A DNA stretch of 64,000 nt from Chitinimonas_A lacunae (GTDB lineage: Bacteria > Pseudomonadota > Gammaproteobacteria > Burkholderiales > Chitinimonadaceae): positions 4,154,001-4,218,000 of the forward strand of contig NZ_JBHSBU010000001.1 in NCBI RefSeq assembly GCF_042650885.1. Reading direction: 5' to 3'. This document shows, one piece after another, positions 24,805-33,111 of this stretch. Every line of letters starts with the position of its first letter. The first letter of the stretch is position 1. A model generated the notes under the pieces. The model had not been told where the DNA came from. It worked only from the letters and a program-made list of their open reading frames with translations, and did no database searches. The translations under genes and the position numbers were made by a program.

Positions 24805-26357
24805 GTCTTACCCAACGTTTGTTCCAAGCCCTGGCCCACCAGCCCGAGCGCATCGTGGTGGTCGACCACCGCGACGATGGAACGACCGGAACCTGGCGTG
24901 CCGGCGATATCCGCCGCGCCGCCGTCGCCCTGGCCCGCCGATTGATGGCGCGGCGCGATCCGACCAGTCTGACCGTGGTGGGCATCGTGGCCGGCAATGG
25001 TGCTGCCACCTTGATTGCCGATCTGGCCTGCCTGCTGGCCGGGGTCGCCAGTCTGCCGCTGCCCCTGGCCTTCAGCCGCGCCCAGGCCGAGCATCTGGCC
25101 CAGCGCTGCCAACTGTTTCTGCTCGACGGCCGGGGCGCCTTGGTACTGGCCGAACGTTGGGGAATCGAGGTCGGGCAGGCAATCCGGCTCGACCATCCCG
25201 ACTACGAAGGCGCCGATTTCCCGTTCGATGCCCCGCCGCCGCCCGAGCAGCGGGTGTGCAAGATCATCCATACCTCGGGCACCACCAGCCGCCCCAAAGG
25301 CGTGATGCTGTCCGAGCGCGGCATCGGGGCGGTGGTCGAGGCACTGGAGGCCCGGCTCAGCGCGCAGCTCCATACCCGCTATCTGTCGCTGGTGCCGTTC
25401 AGCCTGCTGCTGGAGCAGATCACGGGACTTTATCTGCCGCTGCTCAATGGCGGCACCCTGCACTGCCTGCCAGCGTCGGTGCCCTTGCTGGGCGAGTCCG
25501 GGGCCGAGCCCGATCGGCTGCTGCGCTGGCTGGTCCAGGTCGAACCGACCTTTGTGGCCGTGCCGCCCGTGATGATCACCCGATTGCAACACCATCTACA
25601 GCGCGGCGGCGAGCTGGCGATGGCGCTGTGGCGCTGGCTGCGCGGCGAATCGGCGCCTTATATCGCCTGCGGCGGTGCAGCGCTGGCGACCGATACGCTC
25701 GAATGGCTCGATCGCCATGGCATCTCGGTCTATCAGGGCTATGGCCTGAGCGAGAACGGTTCGGTGGTGAGCGTCAACGCGCCGGGCCGCAACCGGATCG
25801 GCAGTGTCGGCCAACCGCTTGACCACGCCCAGGTCAGGATCGGCGAGGGCGGAACGATCGAGGTATGGAGCGAATCGCTGTTTCTGGGCTATTCGGGCGA
25901 AGACCCGAGTGCTTGCGCCATGACGCCCGATGGTTGGCTCGATACAGGTGACCTGGGCGAGCTTGACCGCGATGGCTTTCTCTACGTCTATGGCCGCCGC
26001 AAGCATGTGATCTGTCTGGCCAATGGCCGCAATGTCTGCCCGGAGCGGGTTGAGCTGACGCTGCGCAGTTTTCCGGGCGTACACGACGCGGTGGTGTTCG
26101 ACGACCCTGACCATGGCCTGGTTGCCCTGCTGGTCTACGAGCCCGCGCTCGATCGCGCTGCGCTGGCGGCCTGGTCGGCCGGGCAGTTCTCCGATATCGA
26201 ACGGCCCAGCCGCTTCTGGCTGGTCGAAGCCGGGGCCGCCAGCCTGGCCGACTGCTACACCGTCACCGGCCGGCCGCGCCGGGCCGAGATTCGTACCGCC
26301 TACCGTCAACATATCGAGAACCGATCCCATGTCCACGACCTTATCGTCGCCGTCTGA
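24801..26357 (+). CDS. Standalone AMP-forming acyl/amino-acid adenylating enzyme
   Basis: A 518-residue member of the ANL superfamily, which activates a carboxylic acid as acyl-AMP. Core motifs: A3 HTSGTTSRPKG (157-167), A5 YQGYGLSENG (311-320), A7 GWLDTGDLGELDRDGFLY (378-394) and A8 GRRKHVICLANGRNVCPE. In A10, where the catalytic Lys normally sits, the sequence is TVTGRPRR with Arg491. The adenylation half-reaction could therefore be altered, or Arg may substitute. No carrier-protein or reductase domain follows. Tight overlaps with both neighbours show it works with them. Substrate is unknown; fatty or amino acid are both possible. Confidence 0.85.
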   Translation: MSLTQRLFQALAHQPERIVVVDHRDDGTTGTWRAGDIRRAAVALARRLMARRDPTSLTVVGIVAGNGAATLIADLACLLAGVASLPLPLAFSRAQAEHLAQRCQLFLLDGRGALVLAERWGIEVGQAIRLDHPDYEGADFPFDAPPPPEQRVCKIIHTSGTTSRPKGVMLSERGIGAVVEALEARLSAQLHTRYLSLVPFSLLLEQITGLYLPLLNGGTLHCLPASVPLLGESGAEPDRLLRWLVQVEPTFVAVPPVMITRLQHHLQRGGELAMALWRWLRGESAPYIACGGAALATDTLEWLDRHGISVYQGYGLSENGSVVSVNAPGRNRIGSVGQPLDHAQVRIGEGGTIEVWSESLFLGYSGEDPSACAMTPDGWLDTGDLGELDRDGFLYVYGRRKHVICLANGRNVCPERVELTLRSFPGVHDAVVFDDPDHGLVALLVYEPALDRAALAAWSAGQFSDIERPSRFWLVEAGAASLADCYTVTGRPRRAEIRTAYRQHIENRSHVHDLIVAV

Positions 26358-27198
26358 GCTGCCCGTGATCACTTCGGTCGAGGGCTGGAGCCGCACCGAT
26401 CTGCTCGGTGCCCTGGCCGAGCATGGCGTGCTGCTGCTGCGCGACTGCCTGCCTGACGCCGCTGCCTTCGCCGCCTTTGTGCGGCGCCATAGCTCGCGGC
26501 TCAGTCTCGACCCGGCCCGTAGCCTCGAAGGCGGGGTGGCGCAACTGGTGGATGCCGGCACCGCTGCCGTCGGTCTGCATTGCGAAAACGGCAATTCGCC
26601 GTTCTGGCCCGATCTGACCTGGTTCTTTTGCGAAATCCCGGCAAGCCAGGGTTCGCAGACCACGGTGTGCGACGGCGAACAGGTGCTGGCGCATCTGTCG
26701 GACGGCTGCCGCCGCTTTTTCGAGGAACAGCCGATCCGCTACGCCCGCCGCGTCCCGGCCGACAAATGGAAGCGGCTGGTCTGCCATTACCAGCCCGATC
26801 TGAGCGATCTGAGCCGGGTCCGTTTCGAACATCTGCAAGCCCTGGTCAATGACGATCCGCATACCGCGCTGAGTTTTGATCCGACCGATGAATCGATCGG
26901 CTATGCCTTTACCGTGTCAGCGATCCAGGTATCGAAGATCAGCCGCCGGCCGGCTTTCGCCAACAGCATGCTCGGGCCGTCCTACAACTACGAGGCGCCG
27001 CGCATCACCCGGGCCGATGGCAGCCCGATCCCGGCCGAGTTGCTGGCAGAGTTCGAGCGGATCAGCGCTGCCCTCACACACGAGATTCCCTGGCAGGCGC
27101 GCGATATGGTGATGCTGGACAATCGCCGCGTGATGCATGGCCGTCGTGCCATCCTCGATACCCGCCGTCGTATCTACAACGCCCTGAGCTATCTCTAG
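26329..27198 (+). CDS. TauD/TfdA-like non-heme iron dioxygenase (HxE type)
   Basis: A 289-residue Fe(II)-dependent oxygenase of the TauD/clavaminate-synthase-like fold. The metal triad appears as H84 and E86 in GLHCENGNSPFWPD and H270 in LDNRRVMHGRR; an Arg near 280 (RRRIYN) could bind 2-oxoglutarate. HxE in place of HxD is the form seen in hydroxylases acting on amino acids tethered or free in natural-product pathways. The N-terminal GALAEHGVLLLRDCLPD helix-strand is also typical. The start ATG lies 29 bases inside the ligase gene; the upstream frame is shadow. Expected role: hydroxylation or desaturation of the cluster's intermediate. Confidence 0.82.
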   Translation: MSTTLSSPSELPVITSVEGWSRTDLLGALAEHGVLLLRDCLPDAAAFAAFVRRHSSRLSLDPARSLEGGVAQLVDAGTAAVGLHCENGNSPFWPDLTWFFCEIPASQGSQTTVCDGEQVLAHLSDGCRRFFEEQPIRYARRVPADKWKRLVCHYQPDLSDLSRVRFEHLQALVNDDPHTALSFDPTDESIGYAFTVSAIQVSKISRRPAFANSMLGPSYNYEAPRITRADGSPIPAELLAEFERISAALTHEIPWQARDMVMLDNRRVMHGRRAILDTRRRIYNALSYL

Positions 27199-27206
27199 GA
27201 GACTCC

Positions 27207-28346
27207 ATGTCGGCGCCTGACCGCCTGCCGCCGCCACCGCCTTTGCTGGTGCGCGGCGAGCATGAAACCCTGTACGACATCAGCGGCCACGCCTTGATCG
27301 ATCTGGCCGGTGGCGGCCTTGGCTGCCGTCCTCCGTCGGTGGCGGCGGCTGTGCGCGCCCAGTCGGCGCGGATGGGCCTGTCGAACCGGGTATTGATCAG
27401 CGAACCGCTGATCGAGCTGTGCCATCGGCTGGCCACTTTGCTGCCGGCGCCCTTGACGACCAGCTATGTCTGCAATAGCGGCGACGAGGCGTTTGAAGGC
27501 GCGCTCAAGCAATGCAAGGGACTCGCCCCGCAACGCCGCCGCATCGCCTGTCTGACCGGCTGCGACTACGGCAGTCTGAGCTACGGCCGTCTGCTGACCT
27601 GGCCTGAGGAATACCGGGCGCTGGCGGATTTTCTCGGCATCGAGGTGCTGCGGCTCGATCAGTCGATTCCCGACCCGGCGATGCTGGCCGACTGTTATGC
27701 ACTGTGTTACGCCCCGCTGCGCCGCGAGGCCGACGGTAGCTGGCGCCGTACTTCGCGCGAGCTGGTGGCCGCGCTGCAAGTCGTGGCGCGCCAGGCCGGC
27801 GTGCCGCTGATCTGCCATGCCAGCGACCATTGCCTGGGCCAGCTTGGCTCGCTGTTCGGCCTGGACAGCGACGATCCGATTCCCGACCTGCTGGTGCTGG
27901 GCGGCGCGCTCGGCGGCGGCATGGTGCCGATCGGCTGCTTTGTCGGCAGCGCCGAAGCGGCCTACCGCGTCTACGGGCGCAGCTCGCCCGCCAAGCATGG
28001 CAGCACCACGGCCGGCAATCCGCTGGCCTGCGTCGCCGCGCTGGCCGCGCTCGATCTGGCGGTCGGGCTCGACGCCCCGGCGCGCTGCCGCGAAGCCGGC
28101 CGCCTTCTGGCCGATGCGCTGAGCCCGCTGGTGGTCGCCGTCGAAGGCGCTGTGGTCGGCTTGCGTTGCCCGGACGGGGTGGACGCGGCGCTATGGGCCG
28201 ACCGTCTGCGCGAAGAAGGCGTGCTGGTGCGGCGCGAGGCCGGGTCGGTGCTGACCCTGCGTGCGCCGGCGCTGGCACGACCCGAGGTATTGCGGCGTGC
28301 CGCCCTGGCCATCGAAAGGAGCCTGATCCATGTCGGCCAGCACTGA
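27207..28346 (+). CDS. Class III aminotransferase homologue lacking PLP-binding residues
   Basis: A 379-residue protein with the class III aminotransferase fold but a dismantled active site. Fold markers remain: SGDEAFEGALKQCKG (91-105), SLFGLDSDDPIPDLLVLG and HGSTTAGNPLACVAALAALD (264 on). The PLP-ring aspartate segment, normally ADEIQ, reads CHASD (H204, A205); the Schiff-base lysine position in LGGALGGG is Gly233; the conserved Glu before Pro is Ala169 (YAPL); and the YHG stacking His is Tyr121. The C-terminus is also shorter. It probably cannot do transamination and may be a structural or regulatory partner of the intact paralogue that overlaps its 3' end by 17 bases. Confidence 0.8.
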   Translation: MSAPDRLPPPPPLLVRGEHETLYDISGHALIDLAGGGLGCRPPSVAAAVRAQSARMGLSNRVLISEPLIELCHRLATLLPAPLTTSYVCNSGDEAFEGALKQCKGLAPQRRRIACLTGCDYGSLSYGRLLTWPEEYRALADFLGIEVLRLDQSIPDPAMLADCYALCYAPLRREADGSWRRTSRELVAALQVVARQAGVPLICHASDHCLGQLGSLFGLDSDDPIPDLLVLGGALGGGMVPIGCFVGSAEAAYRVYGRSSPAKHGSTTAGNPLACVAALAALDLAVGLDAPARCREAGRLLADALSPLVVAVEGAVVGLRCPDGVDAALWADRLREEGVLVRREAGSVLTLRAPALARPEVLRRAALAIERSLIHVGQH

Positions 28347-29664
28347 ACGCGCCGTATTGCTCGACCGCTGCGAGCGCCACTGGAGCGCTGCGGCCGCCAA
28401 GTTGTACCGGATCGCCCACAGCGATGTGGAAACGGCAGCCGAAGGCGGAGTGGTGCATGGCCGCGATGGCCGTCGCTATATCGATTTCGCCTGTAGCTAC
28501 GGCGTATTCATCGTCGGCCATCGCCATCCGCTGGTGGCCGAACGTATCCAGCAGGCGCTCGAACAACTGGCCTGGCTGCCGCCGGGCACCAGCCATCCGA
28601 GCCGCGCCGCACTGTCGGCCCGGCTGGCGGCGCTGGCGCCGGGCGACTGGGGCGAAGTCCACTATATGAACTCGGGCGCCGAGGCGATCGAGCAGACGCT
28701 GCGCTATGTGCTGGCCGTGCAGGCCCCGCGCCGGCGCATCCTGGCCATGGCCGACAGCTACCATGGCAAGACCTTGGCGGCGATGAGCGTCCTGGGGCAG
28801 AACCGTACCGATACGAGCTTCGGCCCTGTCACCAATGCGGTGGAATTCCTGCCCTATGGCGATATCGCGGCGCTGCGGGCCGCGATCGACGACACGGTGG
28901 CCGCGGTCTATATCGAGCCGATTCTGGGCGGTATGCATCTGACCGTCCCGCCGCCTGGCTATCTGGCCGAGCTGCGCCGTCTCTGCGACGCCGCGGGCGT
29001 CTTGCTGGTGGCCGATGAAATCCAGACCGCCTTTGGCCGCTGCGGCCGGATGTTCGCCTGCGAATACGACGCGGTGGTGCCCGATATGCTGGTGCTGTCA
29101 AAGGGCCTGACCGGCGGCTACGCCTCGATTGCCTGCGTGATGTATGGCGCGGCGCTGTCGGCACGCTGTCCGGTCGAGCAGGTCGATCGCTGGGGGAGCA
29201 GCCAGGGCGGCCATCCGTTTGCCTGCGAGGCGGCGCTGGCGGCGCTCGATGTGATCGAGTCCGAACAGCTGGTCGAGCGTGCCGCCCGGCAAGGCGAGCG
29301 GCTGTGTACGGGGCTGCGTGAACTGGCGCGGTGTTTCCCGCGCACGGTGATCGACGCGCCCGGCATCGGCCTGATGGCCGGTCTGCGGCTGCGCGGCGCG
29401 GCGTGCGAGTCGCTGCTCAGTATGGAATTGACCAAGCGCGGCGTGCATGTCGGCCACTCGATGAACGAGCGCGCCAAGGCGCCGGTGCTGCGTTTCTATC
29501 CGCCGCTGGCAGTCGAGCCCGAGACCATCGATCAGGTGCTGGCGCTGACCGCCGAGTCGCTGGCGCTGATCGAGCGCAAGCCCCGTCTGGCGCTGGCGCT
29601 GATGGAGCGTTTCGTGAACCGGATGTATGCCCTGCCCAATCGATTGCTACGCCGCTTGGGCTAG
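28330..29664 (+). CDS. Class III aminotransferase (intact)
   Basis: A 444-residue PLP-dependent class III (ornithine/acetylornithine/diaminobutyrate-like) aminotransferase. All key features are present: NSGAEAIEQTLR (114-125), SYHGKTL (143-149), EP at 196-197, VADEIQTAFGRCGR with D229, and the Schiff-base lysine K258 in LSKGLTGG. The QGGHPFACEAALAALD phosphate region follows. It most likely moves an amino group to or from the omega position of a cluster intermediate. AAAGGAG precedes its ATG, which lies inside the end of the preceding homologue gene, making 1:1 expression likely. It is the last gene of the cluster. Confidence 0.88.
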   Translation: MSASTERAVLLDRCERHWSAAAAKLYRIAHSDVETAAEGGVVHGRDGRRYIDFACSYGVFIVGHRHPLVAERIQQALEQLAWLPPGTSHPSRAALSARLAALAPGDWGEVHYMNSGAEAIEQTLRYVLAVQAPRRRILAMADSYHGKTLAAMSVLGQNRTDTSFGPVTNAVEFLPYGDIAALRAAIDDTVAAVYIEPILGGMHLTVPPPGYLAELRRLCDAAGVLLVADEIQTAFGRCGRMFACEYDAVVPDMLVLSKGLTGGYASIACVMYGAALSARCPVEQVDRWGSSQGGHPFACEAALAALDVIESEQLVERAARQGERLCTGLRELARCFPRTVIDAPGIGLMAGLRLRGAACESLLSMELTKRGVHVGHSMNERAKAPVLRFYPPLAVEPETIDQVLALTAESLALIERKPRLALALMERFVNRMYALPNRLLRRLG

Positions 29665-29748
29665 CGCATTGCCCTGTAGATCGACGTCGCGGCTAAGCCT
29701 GATGGCGCGCTGTAGGCCTGCGCTTTGAGGTCGGGACACGCTGATGCC
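29663..29748 (-). repeat. Dispersed intergenic repeat, copy B
   Basis: This is the reverse-orientation partner of 20651-20736, aligned over 86 bases without gaps with roughly 68 identities counted by hand. It begins at the stop codon of the aminotransferase gene. The rest of the gap to the amidase gene (to 29962) is AT-richer and holds no gene. Confidence 0.75.
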
Positions 29749-29962
29749 CGATGATCTGGAAAGGCACTGAAGCCAGGGTGGCGCTTGCTGTAATGAGGTA
29801 TGCGTTAATATCATATCGGAAAAAACATAATTCAAGATTGGAAGTGGCATTCAGGCAATAAGGCATGCGAAAAATGCATGGCTGCCACTTCTCCTGCGCC
29901 GTTTTCGCCTGGGCGAAGCGGCTTTTCTAGTCGATGCGCCCTGCCAGGGGCGCAAGAGGACG

Positions 29963-31387
29963 ATGCCTTTTCCCATGTTCTGTATTGACGAACTCACGCT
30001 TCGCGAACTGGGCGCGCTGTTGCAGCGCGGCCGGCTGACCAGTGTCGAACTGGTAACCCACTACCTACAGCGACTCGACGCCCTCAACCCGACCTTGAAT
30101 GCGGTGATCCAGCGACCCTCGACCGAATCGCTGCTGGAACAGGCCCGCCAGGCCGATGCCGAGCTGCGCAGCGAGCGGGTGCGCGGCCCTCTGCATGGGA
30201 TTCCGCTGACCATCAAGGACGCCTGCCATGTCCGTGGCTTTCGCATGTCGCGCGGGGTGGCCGAGCTGCGCGGCGAACCGAGCGAGCACGACGCCACTGC
30301 CGTTGCCCGTCTGCGGGCGGCAGGGGCCATTGTGCTGGGGATCAGCAATGTCCCCGAATTCTGCATGGCGTTTGAAACCGACAATCTGCTCTATGGCGCC
30401 ACCCGCAACCCGCACGATCTGCAACGTTCGCCCGGTGGCAGCAGCGGTGGCGAGGCCGCAGCGATTGCCGCAGGCTGCTCACCAGCTGGACTGGCGTCCG
30501 ATGCCTGCGGCAGCATCCGTATTCCGGCGCATTTCTGCGGGGTGTGCGGACTCAAGCCCACCCAATGGCGCGTACCACTGACCGGTCAGTACCCCAATGA
30601 GCGTTCCGGGGTATTCCATATGATCTCGACCTTTGGCGCCCTGGGCCGCTATATCGACGATGTGGCGCTGCTGGGCCGTTTGATGGCCGGCGGCGATGGC
30701 ATCGATCCCGATACGGTCGATGTGCCGTGGCCCGACTACCGTGAGCGCTCGATTGCCGGCATGCGGGTGGCGATCTGTCCGACCACGCCGCAGAGCATCC
30801 CGACGCCACCGGTGCGGCGGGCGCTGGAGAGCGTGGCGGCGCAATTGGTCGATCAGGTGGCCCTGGTCGATATGGCGATGCCGCCTTTGCTCGACCAGGC
30901 ATTCCATACCCTGTGGCGTGCCTTTGTGATGGGCGGCGACGGCGGGCGTGGCTGGCGGCGGCTGTTCGACGCCATCGGCAAGCGTGATTTCTCGGCGCCG
31001 CTTGAAGAGTTGTTGGCGCACAGCGAAGGACTGGAGAGCAGCGTCGATATGCTGCGGGCCGATCTGAACCTGATGGATGACTTCCGCTACCAGCTGGCGG
31101 CGTTCTTCCGCGACTACGATGCGCTGATCTGTCCGGTCTACCCCGATGTGGCGTTTGCGCCGGGCGAGTCGCTCAATGACACCTCGGCCTATTCCTATGT
31201 GTTTCCGTTCAGTCTGTCCGGTTCGCCCGTGGTGGCGTTGCCGGTGGCGCGTCATGGCAATCTGCCGATCGCGCTACAGATCGTCGGCCGCCATTGGGAC
31301 GAGGCGGGCATCCTGGCGCTGGCCGCCCATCTCGAACGCAGCCTGCCGCGTTGGGAGCCGGCTTCCTCGACGGTTTATCTGTATTGA
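29963..31387 (+). CDS. Amidase-signature-family hydrolase
   Basis: A 474-residue amidase of the AS family, which hydrolyses amides or related bonds with a Ser-cisSer-Lys triad. The triad is K85 in PLTIKDA, S160 in SPGGSSGGEAAA and nucleophile S184 in SDACGSIRIPA; the segment before the nucleophile usually reads GTDTGG, so SDACG is a mild deviation. FCGVCGLKPT follows as expected. The C-terminal FPFSLSGSPVVALPVA and ALQIVGRHWDE strands are typical. There is no signal peptide. AAGAGGA precedes the ATG. It is co-directional with the biosynthetic cluster but 300 bases away, so membership is uncertain. Confidence 0.88.
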   Translation: MPFPMFCIDELTLRELGALLQRGRLTSVELVTHYLQRLDALNPTLNAVIQRPSTESLLEQARQADAELRSERVRGPLHGIPLTIKDACHVRGFRMSRGVAELRGEPSEHDATAVARLRAAGAIVLGISNVPEFCMAFETDNLLYGATRNPHDLQRSPGGSSGGEAAAIAAGCSPAGLASDACGSIRIPAHFCGVCGLKPTQWRVPLTGQYPNERSGVFHMISTFGALGRYIDDVALLGRLMAGGDGIDPDTVDVPWPDYRERSIAGMRVAICPTTPQSIPTPPVRRALESVAAQLVDQVALVDMAMPPLLDQAFHTLWRAFVMGGDGGRGWRRLFDAIGKRDFSAPLEELLAHSEGLESSVDMLRADLNLMDDFRYQLAAFFRDYDALICPVYPDVAFAPGESLNDTSAYSYVFPFSLSGSPVVALPVARHGNLPIALQIVGRHWDEAGILALAAHLERSLPRWEPASSTVYLY

Positions 31388-31390
31388 GGC

Positions 31391-31426
31391 GATAAAAAGA
31401 AAAAGCGAGATGGGAGGCATCTCGCT
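31391..31426 (-). terminator. Leftward terminator, copy 1
   Basis: On the minus strand the stem AGCGAGAT / ATCTCGCT (7-base loop) is followed by a T-rich run, a canonical rho-independent terminator for leftward transcripts. It sits just after the amidase gene, which reads the other way. Confidence 0.7.
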
Positions 31427-31636
31427 GAACAGGAAGGTAAACCATCAGAATCGATATAACTACGCGGTATCCTAATCTATAAGAATAAAATTTCCTCACT
31501 CCTCAAATGCTATCGCCAAGACAGATCCTACAGCCAGTAGACGGGAGTGCTGCCAGGAAGGTGCTGGCTTTTCTCGGCCCTGTCTTCGTGTTTTCCTTGG
31601 AAAACAGTGAGGCCAGTGTATCGCCGACGCCGGTAG

Positions 31637-31659
31637 AAATAACTACTGCAATTGCAGGT
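31637..31659. repeat. 23-base repeat with 12-base palindrome, copy 1
   Basis: This segment is identical to 31992-32014 and contains the perfect palindrome CTGCAATTGCAG. Confidence 0.7.
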
Positions 31660-31787
31660 ATTCGACAGATTTTTTCGGGCTGCCTGAGCCGTATTTATCT
31701 GTTGTTGGCGATATTCGGATTTGCTTCTCTGTAAGCGCTGGCAATGAAAACAGCGTGTTTGATTGTCGGGCGGAAGCGGTAGAAGAC

Positions 31788-31825
31788 GGGCAAAAAAAGA
31801 AAAAAGCGAGATGGAGTCATCTCGC
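31788..31825 (-). terminator. Leftward terminator, copy 2
   Basis: This is the second copy of the same hairpin (GCGAGAT / ATCTCGC, 6-base loop) with an even longer T-run on the minus strand. It could terminate transcripts of the broken gene at 32095-32465. Confidence 0.7.
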
Positions 31826-31991
31826 CGGAAATAAAAAGGGGGAGGGTTCTGCGGTAGAGTATCGACAATTATCCAAAGTGATTTGCAGTGATTCGCGTCT
31901 ATTTCAGTTTATTTCCCGGACATTCTCGCCAATAAACATCTCGCCCTGTTCAACGATGCGATGAAGGGCAGTGTAGCCAAGTCGGATCAGC

Positions 31992-32014
31992 AAATAACTA
32001 CTGCAATTGCAGGT
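31992..32014. repeat. 23-base repeat with 12-base palindrome, copy 2
   Basis: Second exact copy, 355 bases after the first. Confidence 0.7.
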
Positions 32015-32094
32015 TTTGATCGGCGGGATTTTGTGTTATGGCGGCAATTATTGGATATATGTGCCGCAATCAATAATCCATTTCCACCTGCGGC

Positions 32095-32465
32095 TTATAG
32101 CGGACAGTACGACTGGCTTGAATGGCGCAAAAGTGCAACATCAGGCAGCCAAGGTTTCAGCGCGATGAAAAACATTTCCTCATCGGTGGTGATCAGGCTG
32201 TCATCGGCGATCAGATAATGGTCGTAATGCCATTGATCCACTTCCCAGCCGGCCTGCAATACGATGCGGCGGATGCGGTAATGCCAGTATTCCCACATCG
32301 AATGGCGCGAGTTGAGATAGCGCCGTTCTTCGCGGGCAATACCGGGGGCGGGAAGCGGCTCGATAGGGACGAAACAGCGCTGCCGTGGGGCCTGGACGGT
32401 TGCGCCGCCACCGGGCTGCCCTGGTTCAGATAGTCGCGGATACGGCGTTCGAGTTGGTTTTCCAT
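32095..32465 (-). pseudogene. Frameshifted small gene of unknown function
   Basis: A start with CGGAG upstream at 32465 opens a reading frame MENQLERRIRDYLNQG that soon degenerates. From about 32410 a neighbouring frame continues with convincing protein sequence (REERRYLNSRHSMWEYWHYR, IVLQAGWEVDQWHYDHYL, EMFFIALKPWLPD) to the stop at 32095. Joining them needs a one-base shift in the GC-rich tract near 32405-32420. The product would be about 120 residues, aromatic-rich, without signal or membrane segments. I do not recognise it. A sequencing error is an alternative to a true pseudogene. Confidence 0.45.
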
Positions 32466-32569
32466 CGGTTTCTCCGTGGGGGCGGCATGCTGGCGCCACT
32501 TGGCTTTACCTTGAGGCGGATCCTCGACTAGGCTGGGCCGGTTCCATCACTCACCCAGAGGAAACCTTT

Positions 32570-33049
32570 ATGAATTTCCAGACCGCCGATATCAGCGACC
32601 ATCATGGCGAACGGGTCCAGGTGGCCGAGCCGATCTTCCGCGCTTTTGGCCTGCGTGCCCAGTTTGCCGGTCCTATCCATACGCTCAAGGTCTTTGAAGA
32701 CAACACCCTGGTGCGCGCCACCCTCGAAACCCCCGGCCATGGCCGGGTGCTGGTGATCGACGGCGGCGGCAGCCTGCGCTGTGCCCTGGTCGGCGGCCAA
32801 CTGGGCCAGCTGGCGGTGAGCAACGGCTGGGCCGGCATCGTGGTATGGGGCTGTATCCGCGATAGCGTGGAAATCGACGGTCTGGACTTCGGCGTGCGCG
32901 CCCTGGCCACCCATCCGCGCAAAAGCCTGAAGAAAGGGGAGGGCAGCAGCGGCCAGATCGTGCGTTTCGCCGGCGTGAGCTTTACCCCGGGCCACTGGCT
33001 CTATGCCGATGAGGACGGTCTGGTGGTTGCACCCGAACCGGTACACTAG
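32570..33049 (+). CDS. rraA: RraA-like regulator / HMG aldolase-family protein
   Basis: A 159-residue protein of the RraA family. In enteric bacteria RraA binds RNase E and slows mRNA decay; other members are 4-hydroxy-4-methyl-2-oxoglutarate aldolases. The family pattern is clear: TADISDHHGERVQV, GPIHTLKVFEDN, HGRVLVIDGGGSLRCALVGGQLGQLA, GWAGIVVWGCIRDS and ALATHPRKSLKKGEG, with GHWLYADEDGLVV at the end. The GGQ and RDS segments are the parts that form the aldolase site, so either role is possible. It is monocistronic. Confidence 0.92.
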   Translation: MNFQTADISDHHGERVQVAEPIFRAFGLRAQFAGPIHTLKVFEDNTLVRATLETPGHGRVLVIDGGGSLRCALVGGQLGQLAVSNGWAGIVVWGCIRDSVEIDGLDFGVRALATHPRKSLKKGEGSSGQIVRFAGVSFTPGHWLYADEDGLVVAPEPVH

Positions 33050-33111
33050 GCCGAAAAACGGGGGGACACTGGCTATCATGTAGAAAAACATCCGTCCACT
33101 CGTCCCCCACC

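Larger units (their letters stand above)
31388..32094. other. AT-rich duplicated scar with gene fragments
   Basis: About 700 bases with composition unlike the flanks. Three elements occur twice in the same order: the GCGAGAT...ATCTCGC hairpin with an A-run (31404-31426 and 31806-31825), a 23-base identical segment with palindrome CTGCAATTGCAG (31637-31659 and 31992-32014), and in that segment the same reading ITTAIAG. The second unit reads as a plausible protein piece in the plus strand (LFNDAMKGSVAKSD, WRQLLDICAAINNPFPP) after a stop at 31889. I interpret it as a tandem duplication of a now-degraded gene end; no intact gene is supported. Confidence 0.5.
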
